Assembly (NCBI RefSeq): GCF_016100455.1
Contig: NZ_JACFSK010000002.1
Span: forward strand, 75,321 to 139,320
Origin: Bartonella sp. M0283
Lineage (GTDB): Bacteria > Pseudomonadota > Alphaproteobacteria > Rhizobiales > Rhizobiaceae
Direction: 5' to 3'
DNA: 64,000 nt
The notes beneath the pieces were generated by a model. The model saw only the letters and a list, made by a program, of their open reading frames with translations. It was not told the DNA's origin and did not search any database. Each line of letters starts with the position of its first letter. Position 1 is the stretch's first letter. Below, piece after piece: positions 18,872-28,760 of the stretch. The translations under genes and the position numbers were made by a program.

Positions 18872-19600
18872 TGAAAACCGGATTTTCTTATTATCGCAAT
18901 GTTATTCAAGAAAACCGCTTCGCACTTTTCAGGCACTGCCTGGACACTTTTGGGGAACCCGAGTTTTTAGTAAACTTGGGTTTATCCCAAAACCGTACTT
19001 TTTACTTGTCGCGGTGCACTTCCTGAAAACCGCTTCGCACTTTTCAGGTACTGCTTGGACACTTTTGGGGAACCCGAGTTTTTAGTAAACTTGGGTTTAT
19101 CCCAAAACCGTACTTTTTACTTGTCGCAGTGCACCTCCCGAAAACCGCTTCGCACTTTTCAGGCACTGCTTGGGTACTTTTGGAGAACCAAGTTTTTAGT
19201 AAACTTGGGTTTATCCCAAAACCGTACTTTTTACTTGTCGCAGTGCACTTTCTGAAAACCGCTTCGCACTTTTCAGGCACTGCTTGGACACTTTCGGGGA
19301 ACCCGAGTTTTTAATAAACTTGGGTTTATCCCAAAACCGTACTTTTTACTTGTCGCAGTGCACTTTCTGAGAACCGCTTCGCACTTTTCAGGCACTGCTT
19401 GGGTACTTTCGGGGAACCAAGTTTTTAGTAAACTTGGGTTTATCCCAAAACCGTACTTTTTACTTGTCGCAGTGCACTTCCTGAAAACCGCTTCGCACTT
19501 TTCAGGCACTGCTTGGACACTTTTGGAGAACTAAGTTTTTAATAAACGCGGTTCTTATCCCAAAACCGTTTCACACTTTTGGGGAACCGCTTGGTGTGCC
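18872..19600. repeat. Tandem array of about 115-bp intergenic repeats
   Basis: Units begin with AAAACCGCTTCGCACTTTTC at 18911, 19026, 19141, 19255, 19370 (one base changed) and 19484, with a decayed partial unit before the first (from about 18872) and a diverged end running to about 19600. Period is 115 or 114 bases. Each unit carries inverted repeats: CCTGAAAA/TTTTCAGG around CGCTTCGC, and CCCGAGTTT or CCAAGTTT paired with AAACTTGGG. Two unit types alternate, giving a 229-base higher-order repeat. The period is not a multiple of three in the 115-base units, so it is not a protein repeat. Two large palindromes per roughly 110-base unit recall rhizobial RIME-type intergenic elements. Confidence 0.92.
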
Positions 19601-19601
19601 C

Positions 19602-20690
19602 CTAATCAGGGATTTTGCGGTTTGCCCATTTATCCAAAGACAGGTCGCGATATTCCCCTATCTTTTTCGCACCATCATTTTTCATGGTTTCGAGCACATT
19701 TTTCAGAATGTGTCTCGCAAGCCCTGCACCCTCATAAACCATCGCACTATAAAGTTCGACAAGATCGGCACCGGCTTTGATTTTTTCCAGCGCTGTTTTT
19801 GCGTCATAAACGCCACCAACCCCGATGATGGGTTTTTGTTGCTGCACTCTCTTGCGCATTTTCGCAAGAATAATCGTCGAGCGTTCAAATAGCGGCTTGC
19901 CGGAAAGCCCGCCCGATTCGCCGCTGAAGCTTTTATTTTCAAGACCTGTTCTGGAAAGTGTCGTATTGGAAACAATAAGCCCGTCAACATCCGAGGCGAG
20001 AAGCTCGGCGGCAACATCATCAAGCCCTTCTTCGGTCAAATCAGGAGCTATCTTTAAAAAGACCGGAACATGAACACCCGTCTTTTGCTTTTCTTCCGCT
20101 CTTGCACCGCTCACCGACAAGAGCAATTCCTTCAAACTGTCACGGGCTTGCAAATTCCGTAAACCCGGTGTGTTGGGTGATGAAATATTGATGGTGAAAA
20201 AGCTTGCAACATCATAAAAACAATGAATGCCGCGCGAATAGTCGAGAATACGATCGTCCGAATCCTTGTTGGCACCGATATTGACCCCGACAATACCCTG
20301 CTTTTTACGCATAGCGAACCGTTTATGGGCAGCTTCATGCCCCTCATTGTTAAACCCCATGCGATTGATGACAGCCTCGTCTTCACGAAGACGAAAGAGA
20401 CGGGGTTGAGGGTTGCCCGCCTGTGGACGCGGCGTGATTGTACCAACTTCGCTAAAGCCGAAGCCCAAGCGCAGTATTTGATCGGGAACTTCGGCATTTT
20501 TATCAAAACCGGCGGCCAAGCCTAAAAAATTCGGAAATTCCAGTCCGGCTATGTCCACCCCCAAACGTGGGTCATGGATTGCCGGCCTCGAACCGAAGCC
20601 CGCTTTCAATGCAAGGATGGAAAGCTTGTGGGCTTTTTCGGGCGACAGGCAGAAAACCAACGGGCGTAATAAAGAACGATAAAGGTTCAT
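19602..20690 (-). CDS. pyrD: Dihydroorotate dehydrogenase (quinone), class 2
   Basis: A 362-residue membrane-associated flavoenzyme of pyrimidine synthesis, oxidising dihydroorotate to orotate with quinone. The class 2 N-terminal helix ([19 protein letters not shown]) is present, then [32 protein letters not shown], the FMN-site [14 protein letters not shown] with the catalytic serine, and the [16 protein letters not shown] phosphate-binding end. The start overlaps the stop of the DUF952 gene by four bases (ATGA), so both belong to one operon. Its stop is immediately beside the 115-bp repeat array, which therefore occupies the place of its terminator. Confidence 0.96.
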   Translation of the reverse strand: MNLYRSLLRPLVFCLSPEKAHKLSILALKAGFGSRPAIHDPRLGVDIAGLEFPNFLGLAAGFDKNAEVPDQILRLGFGFSEVGTITPRPQAGNPQPRLFRLREDEAVINRMGFNNEGHEAAHKRFAMRKKQGIVGVNIGANKDSDDRILDYSRGIHCFYDVASFFTINISSPNTPGLRNLQARDSLKELLLSVSGARAEEKQKTGVHVPVFLKIAPDLTEEGLDDVAAELLASDVDGLIVSNTTLSRTGLENKSFSGESGGLSGKPLFERSTIILAKMRKRVQQQKPIIGVGGVYDAKTALEKIKAGADLVELYSAMVYEGAGLARHILKNVLETMKNDGAKKIGEYRDLSLDKWANRKIPD

Positions 20691-21034
20691 GGCAATACCT
20701 CGCTGAACTCGAACAGGCCGTTTTCGTCAGCTTCGAAAGGGCTGACACCGACAACAGCTTCAAGCGATAAGTCACCATAAAGATGAGGGAAAAACGCCCC
20801 TCCGCGAGACACTTCATAACGCAGTGCCTCTTCATCAAGTTGATCTTCATCAACGGCTACAAGCAAGAGACCGGTTTGACCTTTAAAATGTTTGTTTGCC
20901 GTTTCTGCCACCTGTTCGGCAGTTGAAAAATGGATGAAACCGTCGGCAATATCGACCGCAGCACCAGAAAAAACACCTGAATCTTCGGCTTTTTTCCATT
21001 CGTCTTTCGACACAATCTTATAAATCAGGGCCAT
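20687..21034 (-). CDS. DUF952 family protein
   Basis: A 115-residue soluble protein of the DUF952 family, recognisable from [22 protein letters not shown], then [20 protein letters not shown] and [13 protein letters not shown]. The fold is related to ADP-ribosyltransferase-like or RES-type small domains according to family descriptions, but no function is established. In many alphaproteobacteria it precedes pyrD, as here, where the two genes overlap by four bases. It may be a housekeeping partner co-regulated with pyrimidine synthesis. No membrane segment or signal peptide is visible. Confidence 0.85.
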   Translation of the reverse strand: MALIYKIVSKDEWKKAEDSGVFSGAAVDIADGFIHFSTAEQVAETANKHFKGQTGLLLVAVDEDQLDEEALRYEVSRGGAFFPHLYGDLSLEAVVGVSPFEADENGLFEFSEVLP

Positions 21035-21143
21035 AACTTTCGAGCCAATATGCTATTTCGTTGAAAATTGGAATCCACGAAATGGGAAATATTTTCATTC
21101 ATCCCTATATAACCAATAGGAGAGCTTCAACCAAGGAATAAAA

Positions 21144-21539
21144 ATGTCGACTTTTCTTAAAACATTCGTTCTTGCGTCGTTCTGTGCCATCGGTTTGACA
21201 ACAATCGGTTCTGCATCCGATCATCGTTTTGAATTTCAAAAAGTTGATGACGGTTATTTGCGTCTTGATACCGACACCGGCAGCATCGACAAATGTCTTG
21301 ATAAAGACGGGAAAATAACCTGCGCTATTTCCGGTGACGAACGCGCGCGTTACGAACAGGAAATCAAGACGTTGAAAGATAAAATTGCCGAGCTTCAACA
21401 AAATAAAGCCACAACGGGTCTGCCTAGCAAACAGGATATGGATCAGGCTTATGACACAATGAAATATTTCTTCGACAAGTTTAAAAACGACTTTAAAGAT
21501 AACCAAACGTCACCCGATAATGGTGCCGATAAACTTTAA
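21144..21539 (+). CDS. Small secreted protein with coiled coil, function unknown
   Basis: A 131-residue protein with a clear Sec signal peptide (MSTFLKTFVLASFCAIGLTTIGSAS, cleavage after about residue 24), a short beta-like region with two cysteines (KCLDKDGKITC) that could form a disulfide in the periplasm, and a coiled coil at about residues 70-93 (YEQEIKTLKDKIAELQQNK). The C-terminal part is charged and lysine/aspartate rich. Similar short proteins occur in Brucella/Bartonella relatives as hypotheticals. It is a single gene between the DUF952-pyrD operon (divergent) and mscL. No function can be assigned. Confidence 0.75.
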   Translation: MSTFLKTFVLASFCAIGLTTIGSASDHRFEFQKVDDGYLRLDTDTGSIDKCLDKDGKITCAISGDERARYEQEIKTLKDKIAELQQNKATTGLPSKQDMDQAYDTMKYFFDKFKNDFKDNQTSPDNGADKL

Positions 21540-21635
21540 TTCCTGAAAATTCTGCGCGATATTTTAAACTTCTTGCAGGAAATAATCATAAAAGTCTTTT
21601 CTTACCGTTATTGTGCCATATTTTACGGTCGTAGC

Positions 21636-21653
21636 ATAATCAACGTTGATTAT
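21636..21653. promoter_or_regulatory. 18-base perfect palindrome upstream of mscL
   Basis: ATAATCAACGTTGATTAT is fully self-complementary and lies 43 bases before the mscL start codon. Size and position suit the operator of a dimeric regulator, or the RNA could form a tight hairpin in the leader. No regulator is identified. Confidence 0.4.
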
Positions 21654-21696
21654 TGTGAGAGTTGAAAACGACCATGAATAGGCGAGGAAAAGACTA

Positions 21697-22110
21697 ATGC
21701 TCAAAGAATTTCGGGAATTTGCACTAAAGGGCAATATGATTGATCTGGCCATCGGTGTTATTATCGGCGGTGCTTTTGGCGGCCTTGTCAATTCCATTGT
21801 CAACGATTTGCTGATGCCGGTTATCGGACTTATCACCGGTGGCATAGACTTTTCCAATATGTTCATCCAGCTTGCCGGTCAAAAACAGACAACCCTTGCA
21901 GCCGCGCGCGAAGCCGGTGCCACAATTGCCTATGGCCATTTCATTACATTGCTCATCAATTTTCTTATTATTGCATGGGTGCTGTTCATTGTCGTTAAAG
22001 CAATCAATGCAATGCACCGTAAAGAGCAGCAGGCCCCTGCACCAAAGCCGGTTCCCCGTGACGAGGTATTGCTGACCGAAATACGCGATCTGCTGGCTGC
22101 CAAAAAATAA
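21697..22110 (+). CDS. mscL: Large-conductance mechanosensitive channel
   Basis: A 137-residue inner-membrane channel forming a pentamer that releases solutes on hypo-osmotic shock. Seen: the amphipathic N-terminus [43 protein letters not shown] covering the first membrane helix (in part, [17 protein letters not shown]), the second helix [21 protein letters not shown], and the charged cytoplasmic tail [17 protein letters not shown]. Length matches the family. It is monocistronic, with a palindrome before it and a hairpin after it. The unusual loop [14 protein letters not shown] is typical of alphaproteobacterial members. Confidence 0.97.
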   Translation: MLKEFREFALKGNMIDLAIGVIIGGAFGGLVNSIVNDLLMPVIGLITGGIDFSNMFIQLAGQKQTTLAAAREAGATIAYGHFITLLINFLIIAWVLFIVVKAINAMHRKEQQAPAPKPVPRDEVLLTEIRDLLAAKK

Positions 22111-22133
22111 TACCAAAAAATAATATTTGTGAA

Positions 22134-22155
22134 TGCGCATTTTGATAAATGCGCA
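22134..22155 (+). terminator. Hairpin after mscL, possible terminator
   Basis: Perfect 9-base stem TGCGCATTT (22134-22142) and AAATGCGCA (22147-22155), 24 bases after the stop. The following sequence ATTTA is only mildly T-rich, so termination efficiency is uncertain. Confidence 0.5.
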
Positions 22156-22452
22156 ATTTACAATAAAATTCAAAAGCTCATGAGCACGACCGTTCAGGCA
22201 TTGGAATTGCCTTGAGACTTTATACAAAGCGCTGGCCATTCAAGAAACCGGAGTGCGCCAGCTCGCTTAAAACACTTAAATTTCCGGCTTGATGTAAAGT
22301 GATGCAGTTACGCCTTATCAAACAACGCCCGCATTGAAGATCTTATTGGCGCATAATCCCTAGTAAAAAACGCGGTTTTGAATGTGCTCTTTTAAGACCA
22401 GTTATATTTATAACCGGCTTTTCAGGAAGGCTCTAACAATTCCCTCTTTATT
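22156..22452. other. Intergenic stretch between convergent mscL and the kinase gene
   Basis: About 300 bases, no gene, tRNA or recognisable site found. No good minus-strand terminator for the kinase was seen. Confidence 0.4.
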
Positions 22453-25014
22453 TCACGAACGGCGAACGGGAAAAAATACTTCCACAGTCGTTCCCTGTCC
22501 CGGTCTTGATAGCAGGATAAGCCTTCCGCCAATTTTTTCGGCAAGACCTTTTGTCGTCGGCAGGCCAAGACCGGTACCGGTAAAGACTGCATCTCCCGTA
22601 CGTCCGTCTTTCCTTGCAACCTGTCCATAAGGTTGCAGGGCGCGCGCCATTTCTTCCTCATTCATACCGATACCATTATCGCTCACCGATAGTTTTACAA
22701 AATTCTTATCTGTGGTTGAAAGATGCACCACAATTTGACCGCCACTTTGAGTAAACCGGATAGCATTTGACAGAAGATTGAAAATAATTTGCCTGAATTC
22801 CTGCGCATCAATTCCGATTGCCGGTATTTTTGGCGGCATGGTAATGCGAATGATAATGCCGTTTTCGTTGGCCTGATTTTCAAACAATGCAACCGATTTC
22901 CTCAATTGCTGGATAACGTCAAAACTCGGCACTGAGGATTGAGGTTTGTCTATTGCCTTTTCACTAATTGTTTCTCCAGAGCGTGTTTTTTCTTCGTAAC
23001 GCGATTTTGCCTTTTCAAGAAAGGAGTTAACGAGGGTCAATATATGTTTTCCGGAAGAAACAATGTCGCGCAAATAGCCACGATAACGCTCGTTTTCTAT
23101 GCGGCCGAACCGTTCTTCCCGCATAATATCGGCAAAACCGATCATAGCATTAAGCGGCGTTCTGATCTCGTGGATGGTTTGTGCAAAAACCTCGTTATCA
23201 TAAATTGGCTGGCTTGGAGCCGAGACATTCGTCATATCACGTAAAAGCCCCGCATATCCTTTTTGATTGGTCAGCGGTACGAGAGTGACAAAAACCCGAA
23301 TGTCATCACCAGACTTTGTTTGAATATCAGCCGATTGACCACGATTGAACAATCGTTTTGCGCCACCGCTTTTAAGCGCCGCAAGATAGTCGTTTATCGC
23401 TTCTTCTGAAGTCGCCCGAAACAGGCTTTTAAATGGTCGACCCGTCACGTCCTCTTCATCATAGCCGGTAAGTGCCGATGCGGCTGCACTAAAACCTTCT
23501 ATTGAGCCCTCATTATCGAGAAAAACAAAACCGTCTGTTGCTGTATCCAGCAAATTGAGAAGGGAAGACCGTTCGGGGATAAATTTGTTTTCTCCGGATA
23601 ACTGTTCATCAAGAACTGTTTTATCGCCTTTTGTAGCTTTTGAAAGCGGCCGCGCCACGGCCGGCAATTGTAATTCGCTCCGCAAACGTTCAGCAATTTC
23701 ACGAAAAGCCGAGCGTTCCGAACTGTTCAAGCTCGTGTCCTTATCGCGCTCTTGCGAAGGCTGTTCAGCTTGTTTTTCTTGGCCCCCAAGAGCCGTTTTG
23801 TCTGTGCCATCCGGCGCATTCCCCGTCGATGATTGCGATTGGTTTATTTCGTTTTCAACCGGCTTTTCTTGTACCGGTGCTAACTTGTTTTCGACAGTTG
23901 CAACAGAATCGACATCCCGATTTCCGTTCTGCGGATTTGGCTCCTCGTTCACCCGATCCTTCACCATGCCAAAGCCCCGAAACCCGTCCAGTTTTCCATC
24001 AAGCGACAAAATAGGAAGGCCTGACAAAGAGACTTCCAAATTCACATGTTCCGTTTTAGTTGGAAAAAGAACAACCTCGTCTTGAAAGGCGGTGCATTGC
24101 GTAATTTTTTCGTCAAGTTTTAAAAAACCGGCATTCTTATATTGATTATCAAGATCGGCGAGTGAACGCCCAAGCAATTTTTCGGCGTCACCACCGCAAT
24201 CATAAAACGCGTCTGAAAAACTGCTGAACGCACCGTTATTGTCCATTTGCCATGTAAAACGGGTCGGTTTTTCATTTGTCTTCTGATTGTTCCGGTCGGC
24301 CGCGTTTTCATCTATAGTCGCGATATTGAAGCAAAGGACGAGAAAACGTTGCGGTGTTTCGCAAAGGCGAATAGCATTGACCTGTACTTTTCCCCTACCA
24401 TTTTTCATCAAGGTTTTAACAGGTAAAAAACTATCAATGGAAGAAAGAAAAATTTGGAGCGCATCGCCAAGTGGCTGAAAATTTCCTGTCTGTGCAAGGA
24501 TTTTGTTCCCGTCACCGAAAATAGCAGCCGAAATATTCTTGTCTTCCAGTCCTTCAAGAAGTGCTTCCGGTTGAGTGACCAAAAGATTGCGATTTATATC
24601 ATTTGCCGCTTTGCCCGCCCCGTTTGTTTTTCCGGTCGAATGAACTTCCGAGGCAAAGATAAACCGGTTTTGTTCGTCTCGCGCATTTTGCCCATGCGTT
24701 TTAACTGATGCATCGGCCTCGCCAGATATGAGTGACAAATTGAAAGACCGTGCTCCGCTTTTTCCGCGCAAATGAACCGGACGCCCACTTTTAATGCCAT
24801 TTTCGATCTGGCGTTTGACTGCACTATCGAAGATCTCTTCCCGATCAAGTGCATCGGTCAGTGATGAAAAACCGAAGAACGACAGAGCAGCACCATCAAG
24901 CCACAATAAAACCGATGCGTTGCGGTCAAGCACGAAAGAACACTTGCCGCTCAAAAAAGCGTTTCTGATTGTACTTTCAGATAGAAAATCCAGAAATGCC
25001 AAGAATTGCTCCAC
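22453..25014 (-). CDS. PAS-domain sensor histidine kinase, PdhS/PleC/DivJ-like
   Basis: An 853-residue cytoplasmic hybrid of a long N-terminal region, one clear PAS domain at about residues 490-600 (LDTATDGFVFLDNEGSIEGFSAAASALTGYDEEDVTG), and a HisKA/HATPase core. His615 in IHEIRTPLNAMIGFADIM is the phosphorylation site. The N box FNLLSNAIRFTQSGG, G1 SDNGIGM and G2 GTGLGLPTTKGL are intact. The sequence around MREERFGRIENERYRGYLRDI resembles PdhS, DivJ and PleC, the kinases that act on DivK in asymmetric division of Brucella and relatives. The middle (about residues 370-470) is low complexity and probably disordered. No membrane segments are seen, as in PdhS. Orthology to one named kinase is not certain. 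Confidence 0.82.
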   Translation of the reverse strand: MEQFLAFLDFLSESTIRNAFLSGKCSFVLDRNASVLLWLDGAALSFFGFSSLTDALDREEIFDSAVKRQIENGIKSGRPVHLRGKSGARSFNLSLISGEADASVKTHGQNARDEQNRFIFASEVHSTGKTNGAGKAANDINRNLLVTQPEALLEGLEDKNISAAIFGDGNKILAQTGNFQPLGDALQIFLSSIDSFLPVKTLMKNGRGKVQVNAIRLCETPQRFLVLCFNIATIDENAADRNNQKTNEKPTRFTWQMDNNGAFSSFSDAFYDCGGDAEKLLGRSLADLDNQYKNAGFLKLDEKITQCTAFQDEVVLFPTKTEHVNLEVSLSGLPILSLDGKLDGFRGFGMVKDRVNEEPNPQNGNRDVDSVATVENKLAPVQEKPVENEINQSQSSTGNAPDGTDKTALGGQEKQAEQPSQERDKDTSLNSSERSAFREIAERLRSELQLPAVARPLSKATKGDKTVLDEQLSGENKFIPERSSLLNLLDTATDGFVFLDNEGSIEGFSAAASALTGYDEEDVTGRPFKSLFRATSEEAINDYLAALKSGGAKRLFNRGQSADIQTKSGDDIRVFVTLVPLTNQKGYAGLLRDMTNVSAPSQPIYDNEVFAQTIHEIRTPLNAMIGFADIMREERFGRIENERYRGYLRDIVSSGKHILTLVNSFLEKAKSRYEEKTRSGETISEKAIDKPQSSVPSFDVIQQLRKSVALFENQANENGIIIRITMPPKIPAIGIDAQEFRQIIFNLLSNAIRFTQSGGQIVVHLSTTDKNFVKLSVSDNGIGMNEEEMARALQPYGQVARKDGRTGDAVFTGTGLGLPTTKGLAEKIGGRLILLSRPGQGTTVEVFFPVRRS

Positions 25015-25243
25015 CGGTTAAAGAAATGTTAATTCAATCTTTTACAGGAAAGAGCAAAAAGTTTCAAAAGGAATCGGGACATATCCTTATCAACGTTTAT
25101 AAATTTTGTGCCTTTCACTCAGGCGATCATTTCAATATGCGCCGAATTTCGCCGTTTCTTTTTGCAGATTATTGATCAATTTTACCATTAAAAATAGTGC
25201 TATCTGTTTCTTTAAAATGACGGGATTTGATCTCTAAAAAGCA

Positions 25244-25272
25244 AAAAGGTGCAGACATTACTGTCTACACCT
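25244..25272 (-). terminator. Rho-independent terminator of ftsK
   Basis: On the minus strand AAGGTGTAGACA pairs with TGTCTGCACCTT across a GTAA loop (one mismatch), followed by TTTTT-type sequence. It lies about 30 bases after the ftsK stop. Confidence 0.8.
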
Positions 25273-25301
25273 TCTCGCGAATTGGTTAACTCAACCGATT
25301 A

Positions 25302-28300
25302 TCAAAGTTCATGACCATGATTTAACAGAATTTCACGTTTTCCCACATGGTTGGCCGGACCGACAATGCCTTCAGCTTCCATGCGTTCAACCAGTGTCGC
25401 GGCCTTGTTATAGCCGATACTCAAACGGCGCTGGATATAGGATGTTGAACATTTCTTGTCGCGCATGACCACTTTGACCGCTTGCAAATAAAGTTCTTCC
25501 ATATTTTCTCCGGCGCTGCCGGCAGCCACAATATCGGCAATGGAATCGGCATCCTCAATGGTTTCCTCTTCGTCTTCGCCATCCGTCACTGTTGCAAGAT
25601 AATCGGGTGTGCCTTGTGTCTTTAAATGTGCAACGACATGTTCGACTTCTTCATCCGAAACAAAGGGGCCGTGAACACGAACTATCCGGCCACCGCCCAC
25701 CATGTGAAGCATATCGCCCTGACCCAGCAATGTCTCTGCCCCCTGTTCGCCGAGAATCGTGCGGCTATCAATCTTGGAGGTAACCTGAAATGAAATGCGG
25801 GTTGGAAAATTCGCCTTGATCGTGCCGGTAATCACATCAACCGAAGGACGTTGTGTTGCCATGATAAGGTGAATTCCCGCAGCTCGCGCCATTTGTGCCA
25901 AACGCTGGATTGCACCTTCGATTTCTTTACCTGCAACCATCATCAGGTCGGCCATTTCATCAACAATAATGACGATATAAGGAAGACGCGTAAGATCCAT
26001 TGCCTCTTCATGATAAAGCATTTCGCCGGTTTCTTTGTCAAAACCGGATTGGACACGGCAGGTAATGGTTTCGCCCTTTTCGGCTGCCGCACTGACACGC
26101 TGGTTGAAGCCGTCAATATTGCGCACGCCGAGTTTTGCCATTTTACGATAACGGTCTTCCATTTCACGCACCGCCCATTTCAACGCCGTGACCGCCTTTT
26201 TCGGGTCGGTAACTACCGGCGTTAGAAGATGCGGTATGCCGTCATAGATAGACAGTTCAAGCATCTTGGGATCAACCATGATGAGGCGGCATTGCTCCGG
26301 TTTCAAACGATAAAGCAGAGACAAAATCATGGCGTTGATTGCCACCGATTTACCCGAACCCGTGGTACCGGCAACAAGCAGATGCGGCATTTTTGCAAGT
26401 TCTGCAATGACCGGTTCACCGCCGATATTTTTACCCAGAGCAAGCGGCAGCTTGTAATTGCTATCCTGAAATGTCTTCGACTGGATAATCTCGCGTAAAT
26501 AAACTGTCTCGCGCACTTTATTCGGCAATTCTATGCCGATAACATTGCGCCCCGGAATAACCGCAACACGTGCGGAAATGGCCGACATCGAACGGGCAAT
26601 ATCATCAGAAAGACCGATAACGCGCGATGATTTGACACCGGCTGCCGGCTCGAATTCATACATGGTTACAACCGGCCCGGGACGGACATGAATGATTTCG
26701 CCTTTGATACCGAAATCTTCCAGCACGCTTTCAAGAAGTCCGGCGCTGCGTTCGAGTGTTTCCTGAGAAATCACCGCACCATCTTTATGTTCCGGCTCCT
26801 GCAAAAGGTCGATTGAAGGGAAAATATAAGAATCATCGCTTTGGGATTTCGGGCTTGGAATAAAAGCCGGATTGAGCGTGCGAAATGGCGCAGAAATTGT
26901 CGCTCTAGTCGCGGTTGGCGCAGTTGTTGCAATTGGCGCAGTTGTTGCCATTGGCGCAGTTGTTGCATTTTGCGTAGTTATCGCATTTTGCGCAACAGTT
27001 TGCGGTTTTTCCTTTTGTTCGGGAGCCTTTTCTTCTCCGCTCTGTTGAGGCGTTACAGCCTGTGAAAGCGATCGACCGGCAGGGGCATTGGCGGTTTTCA
27101 CCGGTTCGATATCCTCGATAATTCCGGCAGATGGAGCAACCGGCTGTTGCTGCCCTGAAGAGGAAACAGAAATCGGATTTTGCGGTGCTGCTTGGGATAG
27201 AGTGACGCTAACAGGTTTACCCGTTTGTGCTTCACCGGCCGTATTCTGCGGATTCTTCTCCACACTCCCATTTTCAATCACCACTTGCCCCTGATTATTG
27301 AAGGTGGTGACAACAGAATTGTCAGGCAATGGTGTTACCACTTGTAGAACAGGCGTTTCAGTCACTCGGGGAGTGATTGCCGGACTGACGCTTGATAGCG
27401 ATACACTTTCTGTTACCGCTGTCTGATTGATGATTGATTGCGGTGCCGCGTCAATGATAACGGCATTGGTGTTTCCCACGCCGGCTGTGGCCGATGTTTC
27501 CGGTGCTTGAACCGTCGCATCATTTACAACCGGAGCTGAAGCCCCTGATTCAGTACTTGTCGATTGAACTATGTCCGGTGTCGCCGCTTGCTGCTCAATT
27601 TTTTCTTCAACCTTTTCCGTTGGCTTTTCCGGACCATTTCCATGCTTTTTCGGGAAACGGCATTCCAGCACCCGATAAAGGTCGGCAATGGATTTTTCCT
27701 CAACCTTCAAGCCGCTTTTTTCTTCAGTGGCATTATCCGCCATCAAACTCGAAGCAACTGGCGGCAATTGCGACGCACCCGACATTGGCGCCCCGTCAAG
27801 TGACATTTTTTGTACAGTCACAACGGGCTTTTTTTCAACGGCAAGAGGAGTTCTATCCATTGTAGACGGAGTTATGTTCGCACTTGTTTCCGGAGCGATA
27901 GTGTTTTCACTTTTAAGCGGCTTTTCAAACGGCTGCGGCTCGCTTTCATTTTGCGGCGTAAGTTTTGCCAGATTTTCCAGAATATCCGGCCCGCATTCAA
28001 AAAATGCCGAATCGGAAAGATAAAACGGCTTGATTTCGGCAGGCTTATTAATTTCGGCTACCGGTTTTTCGGCCTCGACCACCGCTTCCTCCATAGAAGT
28101 TTCGTTCCGGATTTGAGCGGCACTATTGTTTTGAGGACGCATATAAACAGATTTGACACTATAATTCTGTTCGATATTTTTGCGTTGGACAGAAGCAATC
28201 ACTTCGTCTTTCAAGGAGCGAACTTGAGTCTTTCCCTGCTCCAAGGGCATGGTTCCGGCAAGTGTCACCGGTTCTTTATTTTCTGAAAGATCCTCTTTCA

Positions 28301-28601
28301 AGGCCACGTTTTCACGCTTTTGCCTTTGCTCCTCTTCGAAGGCTTTCAGCTTTTCGGCAAAATCCGGATCACTTTCAACCCGTTTGCGGACGATTTCGAC
28401 CTCCGGTGTGCGTGTGAAACGTACATTCTGTCCGAGAGCGAAGGCTTTCTTCCATATGGTCGGATATTGCGTTTGTGATGATGCGCCAGAAACCGCTTCG
28501 TCTGGCTTTGCAGTTGCACCAGAAACGGGCTTGGCATCAGGATTTAAAGAGACCGGATTTGTTTTCAGATTACGCATGGCACTCAAACTAGATTGCGGCA
28601 A
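25302..28601 (-). CDS. ftsK: FtsK/SpoIIIE-family DNA translocase without visible membrane domain
   Basis: A 1099-residue motor that pumps DNA during chromosome segregation. Residues 1 to about 590 are a long, acidic, proline/glutamine-rich linker with an ATTAP-type repeat ([19 protein letters not shown]) near residue 555. The translocase domain follows: alpha/beta motor with Walker A GTTGSGKS (Lys751), Walker [14 protein letters not shown], and C-terminal gamma winged helix for oriented sequences ([22 protein letters not shown]). No N-terminal run of transmembrane helices is present, unlike canonical FtsK. Some Rhizobiales carry two ftsK genes, one soluble; this may be the soluble paralogue, or a start much further upstream is excluded by the terminator region. 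A terminator follows. Confidence 0.92.
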   Translation of the reverse strand: MPQSSLSAMRNLKTNPVSLNPDAKPVSGATAKPDEAVSGASSQTQYPTIWKKAFALGQNVRFTRTPEVEIVRKRVESDPDFAEKLKAFEEEQRQKRENVALKEDLSENKEPVTLAGTMPLEQGKTQVRSLKDEVIASVQRKNIEQNYSVKSVYMRPQNNSAAQIRNETSMEEAVVEAEKPVAEINKPAEIKPFYLSDSAFFECGPDILENLAKLTPQNESEPQPFEKPLKSENTIAPETSANITPSTMDRTPLAVEKKPVVTVQKMSLDGAPMSGASQLPPVASSLMADNATEEKSGLKVEEKSIADLYRVLECRFPKKHGNGPEKPTEKVEEKIEQQAATPDIVQSTSTESGASAPVVNDATVQAPETSATAGVGNTNAVIIDAAPQSIINQTAVTESVSLSSVSPAITPRVTETPVLQVVTPLPDNSVVTTFNNQGQVVIENGSVEKNPQNTAGEAQTGKPVSVTLSQAAPQNPISVSSSGQQQPVAPSAGIIEDIEPVKTANAPAGRSLSQAVTPQQSGEEKAPEQKEKPQTVAQNAITTQNATTAPMATTAPIATTAPTATRATISAPFRTLNPAFIPSPKSQSDDSYIFPSIDLLQEPEHKDGAVISQETLERSAGLLESVLEDFGIKGEIIHVRPGPVVTMYEFEPAAGVKSSRVIGLSDDIARSMSAISARVAVIPGRNVIGIELPNKVRETVYLREIIQSKTFQDSNYKLPLALGKNIGGEPVIAELAKMPHLLVAGTTGSGKSVAINAMILSLLYRLKPEQCRLIMVDPKMLELSIYDGIPHLLTPVVTDPKKAVTALKWAVREMEDRYRKMAKLGVRNIDGFNQRVSAAAEKGETITCRVQSGFDKETGEMLYHEEAMDLTRLPYIVIIVDEMADLMMVAGKEIEGAIQRLAQMARAAGIHLIMATQRPSVDVITGTIKANFPTRISFQVTSKIDSRTILGEQGAETLLGQGDMLHMVGGGRIVRVHGPFVSDEEVEHVVAHLKTQGTPDYLATVTDGEDEEETIEDADSIADIVAAGSAGENMEELYLQAVKVVMRDKKCSTSYIQRRLSIGYNKAATLVERMEAEGIVGPANHVGKREILLNHGHEL

Positions 28602-28689
28602 TTTTTAAAGATTGCCTCTTAACAAAACTCATTTTTTCAACGTTAAAGTGCGAAAGTTAATAACCTTTTGCCAAAGTCGCTTTATCAAC

Positions 28690-28720
28690 AAAAAAACCAC
28701 CGGAAAAGAATTCCGGTGGT
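28690..28720 (-). terminator. Rho-independent terminator of putA
   Basis: On the minus strand a perfect 10-base stem ACCACCGGAA and TTCCGGTGGT with a 5-base loop and at least six T afterward. It lies about 40 bases downstream of the putA stop. Confidence 0.9.
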
Positions 28721-28760
28721 CATGAATAAATCTACAACAAGTGGCAATAATTGCCGGTCT

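Noticed and set aside
18872..19600. CRISPR array or protein-coding repeat
   Set aside because: Units are nearly identical over their full 115 bases with no variable spacers. Open minus-strand frames (repeating PEKCEAVF) exist, but unit length of 115 breaks the frame, and no ribosome-binding site or known domain is present.
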